From: JBBRMW01 sp038239365
GTDB lineage: Bacteria; Chloroflexota; Anaerolineae; Aggregatilineales; UBA2796
Length of the DNA: 24,290 bases
Direction of reading: 5' to 3'
NCBI GenBank assembly: GCA_038239365.1
Contig: JBBSEU010000048.1
Span: 1 to 24,290, forward strand
Shown piece by piece: positions 1-6,731 of the stretch. A model generated the notes under the pieces. The model was not told the DNA's origin. It searched no databases and was given only the letters and a program-made list of their open reading frames with translations. Every line of letters starts with the position of its first letter. The first letter of the stretch is position 1. A program made the position numbers and the translations under genes.

Positions 1-219
1 AAAAGCAATAGTCACCGCCGGGTTGAAATGTGCGCCCGAAATGTGCCCCAGCGCCGCAACCATGACCATAATGATCAGGCCAAACGTCAGGGCAATGCCA
101 ACGTGCGTCAGACCGCCTCCGGTTAGCGTGTTGATGATGATCGCCCCACAGCCCGCCGTCACCAGTGCAAAGGTGCCAACACCCTCGGCGGCGGCCCGTC
201 GCCACAACGCATACGTCAT
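1..219 (-). CDS. Aquaporin / MIP-family channel of the ars operon (partial, 3' end outside the window)
   Basis: Translating the minus strand from the ATG at 219 gives 73 codons running off the window edge. The protein begins MTYALWRRAAAEGVGTFALV and contains GHISGAHFNPAVTIAF, so the first NPA box of the MIP (aquaporin/glycerol facilitator) family lies at about residues 66-68. Two hydrophobic helices are visible, about 14-30 and 39-58. The ATG overlaps the upstream arsC stop in an ATGA, so translation is probably coupled. Known precedent: in Sinorhizobium meliloti an aquaporin (AqpS) replaces the usual arsenite pump in an arsR-aqpS-arsC operon and lets arsenite flow out of the cell. By context this channel probably does the same. 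No ArsB or Acr3 pump is visible, but one could lie beyond the edge. Family is confident; the arsenite substrate is inferred from neighbours. Confidence 0.85.
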   Translation of the reverse strand, partial: MTYALWRRAAAEGVGTFALVTAGCGAIIINTLTGGGLTHVGIALTFGLIIMVMVAALGHISGAHFNPAVTIAF

Positions 220-659
220 CGGGGCATTGCTCCGTGCGTGACGGCAGACATTTCGGCTAACCAGCCTTTCAACTGCTGTTCAATCGCATCGCGCGTATCA
301 CGAAAGGCTTGCAGACGTTCTTCATCAGACCCTTCTACCAGCGCCGGATCGGGGAAACTCCAATGGATGCGCTGTGCCCGCCCCGGAAAAATCGGGCAGG
401 TTTCGGCGGCATTGTCACAGACAGTGATCACGTAATCGAACGGCTGTGTTATCAATTCGTTGAGGTGTTTTGAACGCTGGTCGTGAATGTCGATAGCGCG
501 TTCGTCCATGACCTGAATTGCCAGTGGATGCACAACGGATGGTTTTGACCCGGCACTGAATACCTCAAATTGATTTCCAGCCAGCGTGCGGAGCAGACCT
601 TCGGCCATCTGAGATCGCGCCGAATTGCCAGTACACAGAATTAACACACGTTCTTTCAC
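216..659 (-). CDS. arsC: Arsenate reductase, LMW-phosphatase (thioredoxin-coupled) type
   Basis: This 147-residue cytoplasmic enzyme should reduce arsenate to arsenite. It has the low-molecular-weight phosphatase P-loop CTGNSARS (Cys9 nucleophile, Arg15), the conserved SAG after beta-2, the redox pair Cys81 and Cys88 in VCDNAAETCP, and the general-acid loop FPDP (Asp104). The cysteine spacing 9/81/88 matches the 10/82/89 triad of the thioredoxin-dependent ArsC of plasmid pI258, so it is an arsenate reductase rather than a plain tyrosine phosphatase. Length is normal (about 130-145). The start overlaps the stop of the arsR-arsC fusion by 4 bases (656-659), and its own stop overlaps the aquaporin start, making one operon. 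It is a second ArsC module beside the one fused to ArsR; the two differ in sequence, so a very recent tandem duplication is unlikely. Confidence 0.93.
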   Translation of the reverse strand: MKERVLILCTGNSARSQMAEGLLRTLAGNQFEVFSAGSKPSVVHPLAIQVMDERAIDIHDQRSKHLNELITQPFDYVITVCDNAAETCPIFPGRAQRIHWSFPDPALVEGSDEERLQAFRDTRDAIEQQLKGWLAEMSAVTHGAMPR

Positions 660-1426
660 GATGGAACTTCTTTCTCGCTTTGAATCAAAGCGACAAGGTA
701 GCGAATACGAGTCGCTAGTTGCTCAGCGGTTTGAGCAAAAGCAGCATAACGCGCGTCTACATCCTGAATCACGGCGGGGTCAGATAAACTCCAATGGATG
801 CGCCGCGTATCGCCGGGAAAATCCGGGCAGCTTTCGCGCGCACGGTCACAAACGGTCACAACGTAATCAAATGCACGCTGTTGCAATTGGTCGATGGATT
901 TGGAGCGTTGTTGACGCAGATCGATATGCCGATCAGCCATGATCTGAATCGCGTCGGGATGAACGATTGTTGGAGTAGTTCCGGCGCTGAAAACTTCGAT
1001 CTCCGCACCACCCATCTCACGCAAAATAGCCTCGGCCATTTGCGAACGGGCGCTGTTTTCCGTGCAAAGGAACAGCACCCGCACGGGCCTGGACAACGAT
1101 TGCTCGGTTCTGATAATTATCGAGTCGCCTGATGCTAATGCTGGATGCAGCGCCAACCCGACTGCGTTATACAACCGTTGCATCTGTTCCAAATCCAGGC
1201 TGTAATAAATATCACGGGCATCGGCAGTGCTGCGCCGTTCGATAACTAATTCCGCTTCACGAAGCTGTTTCAGGTGATAGGAGACCAGATTTTGTGGCTG
1301 CTTTAGCAAGGCAACCAGCTCTTGCACCCGAAAATCACTGCCCGCCAGAAAAGTGACTAGTTGCCAGCGCAGATCATGTGCCAACAACTTCAAAAAATGG
1401 AGTGGTTGTGTCGATTCAGGAGTCAT
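656..1426 (-). CDS. ArsR-family repressor fused to LMW-phosphatase ArsC domain
   Basis: This 256-residue fusion has an ArsR/SmtB winged helix at about residues 8-95 (recognition helix region NLVSYHLKQLREAELV, wing ERRSTADARDIYYSL) followed by an ArsC domain at about 114-250. The ArsC half has P-loop CTENSARS (Cys121, Arg127), Cys193 and Cys200 in VCDRARESC, and Asp216. It should repress its own operon and reduce arsenate. ArsR-LMWPTP fusions are known in several phyla. Unusually, the ArsR half (residues 1-113) contains no cysteine, so the classical alpha-3 CxC arsenite site (ELCVCDL type) is absent. Sensing must use another site, possibly the three ArsC cysteines. It is the first gene of the operon, with a strong promoter and inverted repeat upstream, and no clear Shine-Dalgarno before the ATG. 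Domain calls are secure; the sensing mechanism is not. Confidence 0.92.
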   Translation of the reverse strand: MTPESTQPLHFLKLLAHDLRWQLVTFLAGSDFRVQELVALLKQPQNLVSYHLKQLREAELVIERRSTADARDIYYSLDLEQMQRLYNAVGLALHPALASGDSIIIRTEQSLSRPVRVLFLCTENSARSQMAEAILREMGGAEIEVFSAGTTPTIVHPDAIQIMADRHIDLRQQRSKSIDQLQQRAFDYVVTVCDRARESCPDFPGDTRRIHWSLSDPAVIQDVDARYAAFAQTAEQLATRIRYLVALIQSEKEVPS

Positions 1427-1452
1427 GGGATCATTTAATCAATTTATATTGC

Positions 1453-1468
1453 ATCAAATTTAGTTGAT
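1453..1468. promoter_or_regulatory. Probable ArsR operator
   Basis: The inverted repeat ATCAAATTTAGTTGAT has arms ATCAA and TTGAT with a 6-base centre. It abuts the -10 box and covers the predicted transcript start of the ars operon. ArsR-family operators are typically AT-rich inverted repeats at this place, so binding would block RNA polymerase. The motif is read directly; assigning it to this repressor is inference. Confidence 0.6.
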
Positions 1469-1497
1469 ATAATATATCGGATGCGGCAACCTGTCAA
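1469..1497 (-). promoter_or_regulatory. sigma70-type promoter of the ars operon
   Basis: On the minus strand TTGACA (1497-1492) is followed after exactly 17 bases by TATTAT (1474-1469). This perfect -35 with a near-consensus -10 places the transcript start at about 1462, some 36 bases before the arsR-arsC ATG. Confidence 0.75.
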
Positions 1498-1535
1498 GCA
1501 CAAAAACCTTTGGCTCAGATTGGTACCGTCCTTGA

Positions 1536-2324
1536 TTACTCAGGTGGGATCAAATTCGGTTTCGGTACTGTAGGGCTGTAAACCGTCCAACCGCCGTCGA
1601 TCATCAGTGTGTGACCGTTGATCTGTGCGGCTTCCGGCGAACACAGGAACAGCGCCGCCGCTGCCACGTCGGCTGGATAGCCAGGGCGTCCGGTGGGCGT
1701 GACAGCGTGCCAGTTGGCGACATAATCCGGGTCTTCAATTAATGTGCGCTCGGTGACGGTTGCGCCAACACCCAGCGCGTTGACCGTGATTCGGTGTGGG
1801 GCAAGTTCGACGGCCAGACTGCGCGCCAGCATTCGCAAGGCCGCTTTGGTGATGCCATACGTGCCGAGTCCATTAACCGCCTGCACTCCGGTCACGGATG
1901 AGGTGAACACGATTCGCCCACCTGTACCTTGCTTAACCATTTGACGGGCGGCGGCTTGCGCTGTGAAGTACGAACCGCGCATATTGACGGCCATCAGACG
2001 ATCAAAGTTGTCCGGTTCATACTCCAGGAAGTTACCCCAAAGCGTGATCCCGGCATTGGCACAAGCAAAATCGAGGCGGCCAAAATCGTGTGCCAGTTGA
2101 TCTACCGCCGCGCGAACGGCTGGCACGTCGGCAATATCGCACGGATACGCCGCAGCCTGCCCACCCGATTCACTGATCTGCTTAACAACTTCCACACAGC
2201 GCGCCGAATCAAAATCATTCACACCGACGGCTGCCCCTGATGCCGCAAATTGAAGTGCCATTTCGCGGCCAATACCCAACCCCGCGCCCGTGATGAAGAC
2301 GACTTTGCCAGTAAAGTTCGCCAT
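1536..2324 (-). CDS. Short-chain dehydrogenase/reductase (SDR), classical type
   Basis: This 262-residue soluble NAD(P)-dependent oxidoreductase starts at MANFTGKVVFITGAGLGIG. The frame is open 19 codons further upstream, but that extension is not SDR-like and runs toward the tRNA. Seen: cofactor motif TGAGLGIG (12-19), Asp37 after beta-2 suggesting NAD preference, NAG (90-92), Asn114, catalytic Ser143 and YxxxK (Tyr156, Lys160), and a C-terminal DGGWTVYSP. All members of the catalytic tetrad are present. The closing block (ALFLCSPEAAQINGHTLMID) is typical of the FabG/glucose-1-dehydrogenase-like branch, where substrate cannot be told from sequence. It follows tRNA-Leu on the same strand and ends about 40 bp upstream of the ars promoter, so it is probably its own unit. 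No strong Shine-Dalgarno is seen, only a purine-rich AAAAGAAA stretch. Confidence 0.9.
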   Translation of the reverse strand: MANFTGKVVFITGAGLGIGREMALQFAASGAAVGVNDFDSARCVEVVKQISESGGQAAAYPCDIADVPAVRAAVDQLAHDFGRLDFACANAGITLWGNFLEYEPDNFDRLMAVNMRGSYFTAQAAARQMVKQGTGGRIVFTSSVTGVQAVNGLGTYGITKAALRMLARSLAVELAPHRITVNALGVGATVTERTLIEDPDYVANWHAVTPTGRPGYPADVAAAALFLCSPEAAQINGHTLMIDGGWTVYSPTVPKPNLIPPE

Positions 2325-2398
2325 TTTTCTTTTGTGCCTATGCCAGGTTAGCTCATGGACAAGTGCGAAGCAACAAAACAAGAGGACAGGTTAATTTT

Positions 2399-2483
2399 TG
2401 GGGCCGGTGGGACTCGAACCCACACGTCTTTTGAGGACAGAAGATTTTAAGTCTCCGGCGTCTGCCGATTTCGCCACGGCCCC
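2399..2483 (-). tRNA. tRNA-Leu (anticodon TAA)
   Basis: Read on the minus strand, the 7-bp acceptor stem GGGGCCG/CGGCCCC is perfect and followed by discriminator A at 2399. The T arm has GGTTCGAGTCCC, the D arm has TGGCGAAATCGGCAGACGC, and the anticodon loop is CTTAAAA (2451-2445), giving TAA. The long variable arm with a hairpin is the class II form expected for Leu. CCA is not encoded and must be added after transcription. Confidence 0.95.
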
Positions 2484-2495
2484 TGAACAATTTCC

Positions 2496-2524
2496 ATTCT
2501 ACTACATCAACATTGACCTGACAA
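2496..2524 (-). promoter_or_regulatory. Promoter of tRNA-Leu
   Basis: TTGTCA (2524-2519), 17 bases, then TAGAAT (2501-2496) on the minus strand. Both boxes match consensus at 5 of 6 positions. The -10 lies about 12 bases from the mature tRNA 5' end. Confidence 0.65.
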
Positions 2525-2571
2525 TCTCAAACGTGCCTGTTGAGAGTACCACTTTACGATAAAGGAAAAGC

Positions 2572-2600
2572 TGGACATTATAAAAAGAGGCGCATAATAT
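2572..2600 (+). promoter_or_regulatory. Probable promoter of the Imm-5-like gene
   Basis: TGGACA (2572-2577), 17 bases, then TAATAT (2595-2600) on the plus strand, about 30 bases before the GTG start. The -35 matches 5 of 6 positions and the -10 matches 4 of 6. It is divergent from the tRNA promoter in the same 150-bp gap. Confidence 0.45.
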
Positions 2601-2633
2601 AGTTGGGCAGACGGGGCACAAAGGGGTAGACAA

Positions 2634-3149
2634 GTGATTTTCAGCAAGATCCGAGATCCCAGGTTTATTACCGTGCGTCGCGGCGGCACCCTACAGGATG
2701 CCGATCATCGCCTTCTTGCAGTTTGGGCGGCTGATTGCGCGCAGCACGTACTGCATTTCTTCGAGCAAGTGCAGCCCAGTGACGACCGTCCGCGCCGGGC
2801 GATTGAGCAGGCGCACGCTTGGGTGCGAGGTGAAATTACGATGACTCAAGCCCGTACCGCCGCCGGACACGCCATGGGCGCTGCCAGAGCGTTGAGCGGC
2901 GCGGCAAGAGAAGCGGCTTACGCCGCCGGACAAGCTGCGGCGGTGGCTCATGTGGCAGCTCACGAACTGGGCGCAGCGGCCTACGCGATTAGGGCTGCCC
3001 GCGCGGCGGCTCCTGAAGATAAACGTATGGAGGCTGGTCGCCTGGAGTGCCAGTGGCAGCGCGCACAACTTCCCGGCGAAATCCGAGAACTCGTGCTTGA
3101 CGACCAGAGGTTGCGTAATGAGTATTGCTGGTTCGTATTCGATTACTGA
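2634..3149 (+). CDS. Imm-5-like 'putative immunity protein' family member
   Basis: This 171-residue soluble protein starts at GTG, with AAGGGG about 8 bases upstream. The opening (KIRDPRFITVRRGGTLQDAD), the block HRLLAVWAADCAQHVLHFFE, the alanine-rich middle (about 70-128) and the ending RELVLDDQRLRNEYCWFVF are what I recall of the small family annotated as 'putative immunity protein' (Imm-5-like). It has no signal peptide or membrane helix. The Ala-rich stretch is probably amphipathic helices. The family name comes from association with polymorphic toxins, but no toxin, secretion gene or effector lies next to it here, so an immunity role is unproven. It sits alone between a divergent tRNA and a converging kinase gene. 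Family recognition is from memory of sequence pattern, not a search. Confidence 0.7.
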   Translation: MIFSKIRDPRFITVRRGGTLQDADHRLLAVWAADCAQHVLHFFEQVQPSDDRPRRAIEQAHAWVRGEITMTQARTAAGHAMGAARALSGAAREAAYAAGQAAAVAHVAAHELGAAAYAIRAARAAAPEDKRMEAGRLECQWQRAQLPGEIRELVLDDQRLRNEYCWFVFDY

Positions 3150-3194
3150 CTAGTTCGCTCGGAACACTGCGACTGCCCAGCAAGCACTTGAGAC

Positions 3195-3325
3195 TAGTAG
3201 TCCACCACAGTAGAGTTCAAGGTTAGCTTCACCCCCTGCTCACTTCGTTCGCTGTCCCCCTCTCCATAACATGGAGAGGGGGACTGAGTGGTGAGATGGA
3301 CAAAATTCACTGTGGCGGACTACTA
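3195..3325. mobile_element. MITE-like 131-bp inverted-repeat element with TA ends
   Basis: The left end TAGTAGTCCACCACAGT and the right end, read inward on the other strand, TAGTAGTCCGCCACAGT agree at 16 of 17 positions. Both ends begin with TA, as expected for a TA target duplication (IS630/Tc1-mariner-type non-autonomous elements). Inside, around 3257-3283, is a perfect 11-bp stem CCCCCTCTCCA/TGGAGAGGGGG with loop TAACA. There is no transposase. The right end overlaps the stop codon of the neighbouring kinase gene: TAG is made of the TA end plus the first element base. An alternative is a plain REP-like palindromic repeat. Confidence 0.6.
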
Positions 3326-5059
3326 TGATGGGTTTTTAGTCGCTGTTGGGTCATTATTCAAGGATGGGCTATACATCTGCACCGAGAAATTAGCCACGTC
3401 CACTGCGGCCAGCGGTGTGGTCTCATTCGGATTTGTCGTTGTCGCCAGATAGATACCCACTCCCCCTGCCACAATGACCGGCTCGGTATCGACTTCGATC
3501 ACCTTTCGATCATTGATAAACGCCTGCAAAATGCGATCATTAATGATCAGTTTCAGGCGGTTCTTTTGTCCAGAGCGGTTGACCCCTTCGGCGGGCGTCC
3601 ATTGTTCACTTGCTGGCAGCTTTCGGAGTTCTGTCCAGACGCCATCGTTTCGCAGCCAGATACTGACGCGCGCCTGAGCATCGACGGCGAATACGTAATA
3701 CTGATCGTCGTTTTCGTAGCGGAAAATGATCCCGGCAGCCGAAGGAGGTTGACTCTTATCGGAGATGGTCATGTCGCTTTCGATCACGATGGGACGCCCA
3801 TATTCCGCCGAACGTGGGTTGATGACCGTTGTCAAGGCGGTGGCGCGTAAGGTGCTGCGTATACGTAAAACCCCGTCTTCAAAAGTGCGATCAATGTGCG
3901 GATCGCTGCTGTCGAGCATCCAGGCCGAGTGTTTGTCGGTGCTGAAATCATCCTGAATGGTCACCGAACTGTCCGTCATTGAGTTACCACGCGGCCTCTG
4001 CAAGGTTGGCAGCACGGCCAGTGTCACCACGCGCGGCGCATTAGGTGCCAGAGCGGGCGGCACCAGCACGCCTAATAAAAAGATGACGCCAATCAGTGCC
4101 GCACCGCCCGCTAACCATCGAACCGGGGATCGTCTGGCTGGTATCCGCTTGATCTTTCCCGGCGCAGGCAGGATTACCGTGCCTTTGCCAGATCGGTTTG
4201 TAGCGGGCAGAGTACCCGCCGCGGCCTGCCGAAAAGCACTGAGAAATTCATCGGCGCTCTGGTACCGATCATCAGGATTTTTCGCTAAAGCGCGAACAAC
4301 CACACTTTCAAGCTGTGGGTTCATGGCCTGACCATGCAATTGAAGAATAGGCACGGGTTCGCTGACGTGCTTCATAATAATCGCAAAGGCGCTTTCACCA
4401 TCATAGGGCGCAGTCCCGGTCAGCATTTCGTACAAGATGATGCCCAGCGAATACAAATCGCTGCGCGCGTCGCCAGCTTGCCCCATGCCCTGTTCGGGCG
4501 ACATATAAACAGGTGTGCCGGTGGTTGTGCCCGTTTGCGTGAGGCGTGTACCCGTTGCCAGACGCGCCAATCCAAAATCGGCCAAAACGACGCTACCTTG
4601 CTCTGTGAACAGGATATTGCCCGGCGTCACGTCACGATGAACCATCCCCTGTTGATGGGCATAGGCCAGCGCACTGCATACGCTCTCCATGACCCGGCTG
4701 ATCTCGATCATCGAGAGATGTTCACCGTTCTTGTGCTTGCTTTCCATCACGTCGCGCAGGCTGGGGCCGTTGATGTAGGCCATCACCATATAAAAAATGG
4801 ATTGACCGTTGCGTTCGGTCTGATCAAAATCATAAATCTGAACAATATTCGGGTGGCTGAGCGCCGCCACGACTTTGGCTTCACGCTCAAACCGCTGCTT
4901 AAAATCGGAGTCGTCGGCCAGATGATCGTGCAGCACTTTGACAGCCACCCAGCGATCCAGGTTAGCGTCCCAGCCTTTGTAGACTGTCGCCATGCCGCCG
5001 CGTCCAATGCGTTCCCGGATGTCATAGCGCCCCAGGCGTGTGCCCAAAACATCAACCAT
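3323..5059 (-). CDS. Membrane Ser/Thr protein kinase with extracellular lectin-fold (LamG/DUF1080-like) domain
   Basis: This 578-residue protein has a Hanks-type kinase domain at about 11-280: glycine loop GRGGMATVY (19-27), Lys41, Glu60, HRDVTPGNIL (141-150), DFG (161-163), APE-equivalent SPEQ (187-190). A basic juxtamembrane stretch and one TM helix (about 315-337) follow, then an outside domain of about 200 residues. That domain (DDFSTDKHSAWML onward, with GIIFRYENDDQYYVFAVDA) resembles concanavalin-like/LamG or DUF1080 beta sandwiches, which bind sugars. Odd: the usual catalytic-loop Lys of HRDxKPxN is Thr145, which may lower or alter activity. AGGA lies 9 bases before the ATG. The stop codon is provided by an adjacent inverted-repeat element, so the C-terminus may be slightly altered. 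It is divergent from the histidine kinase operon. Confidence 0.92.
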   Translation of the reverse strand: MVDVLGTRLGRYDIRERIGRGGMATVYKGWDANLDRWVAVKVLHDHLADDSDFKQRFEREAKVVAALSHPNIVQIYDFDQTERNGQSIFYMVMAYINGPSLRDVMESKHKNGEHLSMIEISRVMESVCSALAYAHQQGMVHRDVTPGNILFTEQGSVVLADFGLARLATGTRLTQTGTTTGTPVYMSPEQGMGQAGDARSDLYSLGIILYEMLTGTAPYDGESAFAIIMKHVSEPVPILQLHGQAMNPQLESVVVRALAKNPDDRYQSADEFLSAFRQAAAGTLPATNRSGKGTVILPAPGKIKRIPARRSPVRWLAGGAALIGVIFLLGVLVPPALAPNAPRVVTLAVLPTLQRPRGNSMTDSSVTIQDDFSTDKHSAWMLDSSDPHIDRTFEDGVLRIRSTLRATALTTVINPRSAEYGRPIVIESDMTISDKSQPPSAAGIIFRYENDDQYYVFAVDAQARVSIWLRNDGVWTELRKLPASEQWTPAEGVNRSGQKNRLKLIINDRILQAFINDRKVIEVDTEPVIVAGGVGIYLATTTNPNETTPLAAVDVANFSVQMYSPSLNNDPTATKNPS

Positions 5060-5096
5060 GCCGCCGCTTCCTATTCTCGAAGTGATACCTATGGTA

Positions 5097-5124
5097 ATTA
5101 TACCTATCTTTTATATCGTGTGTA
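5097..5124 (-). promoter_or_regulatory. Possible promoter of the lectin-domain kinase
   Basis: On the minus strand TACACA (5124-5119), 16 bases, then a perfect TATAAT (5102-5097), about 40 bases before the kinase ATG. The -10 sits between two copies of ATAGGTAT spaced by 7 bases, which might be a regulator site. The rest of the 229-bp divergent gap is AT-rich, and no clear promoter for the histidine kinase could be fixed. Confidence 0.4.
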
Positions 5125-5288
5125 TTACATCGACTCAGCATTGAATTTTACACAATCCAGAGTGATTACTTTGTGATCATCTTTGGCTAGAATTCAGTTA
5201 TTATTGATAAAAGAGCGTTAAATTTGCGCTAAACCGTTATACAATGGCATAAAACAGTTCCCCCTTTTTTATGCAGGATACCTTTGCC

Positions 5289-6728
5289 ATGAATGTCCCC
5301 AATAAAGTCGATTTTGCCCAGGAAGTCCGCGCCGAGCGGCTTTCTGTTCTCTGGAAAGCGACACTTGCCCTGGCTGTCTTCATTGTCTGGGGCACGCTCA
5401 TCCTGGCCTCACTGTCGATTGGCAATCTGGCCGATGTGCTACTACCCCTATTAGCAATCGTTGTTGGTTGTATCGCGTGCCGATCACTACTCCTTGCCAA
5501 TCGGTTCAGTACAGCGGTTTGGGCGTATGCCGTCGGGTTATTCGTGACGCTGGCGCTGCTTATGTATACGCCGATGAGTCAGGACAGCCACACCATTGGC
5601 CGCGATATGATCCCGTTCGCATTCCCACTGCTGATCTTCATCGTTGGGCTGCTGCTGCCGTTCCGTTCGGCGCTGTTCGCCATGCTGATTTCCATTGTAT
5701 TGACGCTGGTGGTTCCGGCATTGGGGCATGAGTTCGGTGTCTCTCGTGTGCAAATCTTTGCGATCAGCATTATGATGCTGGCTGCCGGGATCGCCGCCCA
5801 AATGTCGGGCGAATTGTACGGTATTGCGGAATGGGCGCTGGCAAACTATCGCAAAGAGCGCGATGTGGCCTACCGTCTGTACGACACGCAGCAGGAAATT
5901 CAGATGAGCCTGCTGCGTCAAAAAGCACTGACTGAGCAGGTTCAGGAGACGAACCGCGAACTGGATGCAGCGCGCGGCGCGGCCATGGAAGCCAAAAACT
6001 TTCGAGGTCAGTTTCTTGCCAACATGAGTCACGAACTCCGCACGCCGCTCAATGCGATCATCGGCTTTAGTGAGGCGATGCTCAACTATCCGATGATGTA
6101 TGGCAATCAGGAATTGCCCCCTTCCTATCAGCAAGACCTCGATCAGATCAACACCAGCGGTAAGCACCTGTTGGCGCTCATCAACGATATTCTTGATCTC
6201 TCGAAGGTGGACGCTGGAAAGCTCGATCTGGAAATTGAACAGGTCGATCTAGAAGAAGTCATTCACGGCGTTATTGCAACGGCTTCAGGTTTGAAGGGCG
6301 ATAAGCCGATCAAAATTCGGCGCGATACGCCCGACGCGCTGCCATTGGTGCGCGGTGATGCGCTGCGTATTCGCCAGATCATGCTGAACCTGATGAGCAA
6401 TGCCGCCAAATTCACCGATGAAGGTACTATTACGATTGGCGTGCGCGAACAGGAAAACAACGAAGTCCTGTTCTGGATTGCGGATACGGGCATCGGCATC
6501 GCGCCGCAGGATATGGACAAAATCTTCGAGGAATTCCGGCAAGGCACCACCGGACGGCGTAAAGGTCGCGCCGGGTCTGGTTTGGGGCTTGCCATTTCGC
6601 GCCAGTTGCTCAATCTGATGGGTGGGCGCATCTGGGCAGAAAGTACGCTCGGCAAAGGCAGCATATTCTATTTTACACTGCCCGTTTATACGGCTGAACC
6701 CGCCGAACCTGTTGAACAGGGGTCATAA
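5289..6728 (+). CDS. Sensor histidine kinase with six-TM input region
   Basis: Start chosen at 5289 because AGGA lies 10 bases upstream. An in-frame ATG at 5271 adds six residues but has no ribosome site. Numbered from 5271 (485 aa): six hydrophobic helices between about 27 and 180 form the input module, without a large extracellular loop, as in MASE-type sensors. A coiled coil (about 190-245) leads into HisKA with NMSHELRTPL (phosphoacceptor His254). HATPase_c has N-box Asn377, G1 DTGIG (405-409) and G2 GSGLGL (435-440). The enzyme autophosphorylates at the inner membrane and should pass phosphate to the two receiver proteins encoded next. The gap to the first regulator is only 3 bases, so they form one operon. 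There is no PAS, HAMP or fused receiver. The signal is unknown. Confidence 0.92.
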   Translation: MNVPNKVDFAQEVRAERLSVLWKATLALAVFIVWGTLILASLSIGNLADVLLPLLAIVVGCIACRSLLLANRFSTAVWAYAVGLFVTLALLMYTPMSQDSHTIGRDMIPFAFPLLIFIVGLLLPFRSALFAMLISIVLTLVVPALGHEFGVSRVQIFAISIMMLAAGIAAQMSGELYGIAEWALANYRKERDVAYRLYDTQQEIQMSLLRQKALTEQVQETNRELDAARGAAMEAKNFRGQFLANMSHELRTPLNAIIGFSEAMLNYPMMYGNQELPPSYQQDLDQINTSGKHLLALINDILDLSKVDAGKLDLEIEQVDLEEVIHGVIATASGLKGDKPIKIRRDTPDALPLVRGDALRIRQIMLNLMSNAAKFTDEGTITIGVREQENNEVLFWIADTGIGIAPQDMDKIFEEFRQGTTGRRKGRAGSGLGLAISRQLLNLMGGRIWAESTLGKGSIFYFTLPVYTAEPAEPVEQGS

Positions 6729-6731
6729 ACG

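Noticed and set aside
2325..2381. Longer N-terminus for the SDR gene
   Set aside because: The extra 19 residues (MFCCFALVHELTWHRHKRK) are not SDR-like; the family normally starts a few residues before the TGxxxGxG motif, as with the ATG at 2324.
3257..3283. Perfect GC-rich hairpin as kinase terminator
   Set aside because: The stem is strong but has no T-run on either strand and lies in the centre of the inverted-repeat element, so it is better explained as part of that element.
4334..5176. 280-codon open frame on the plus strand
   Set aside because: It lies wholly antisense to the lectin-domain kinase, whose motifs are intact. Its product has no recognisable domain and is rich in His/Arg, as expected for antisense reading of this gene.
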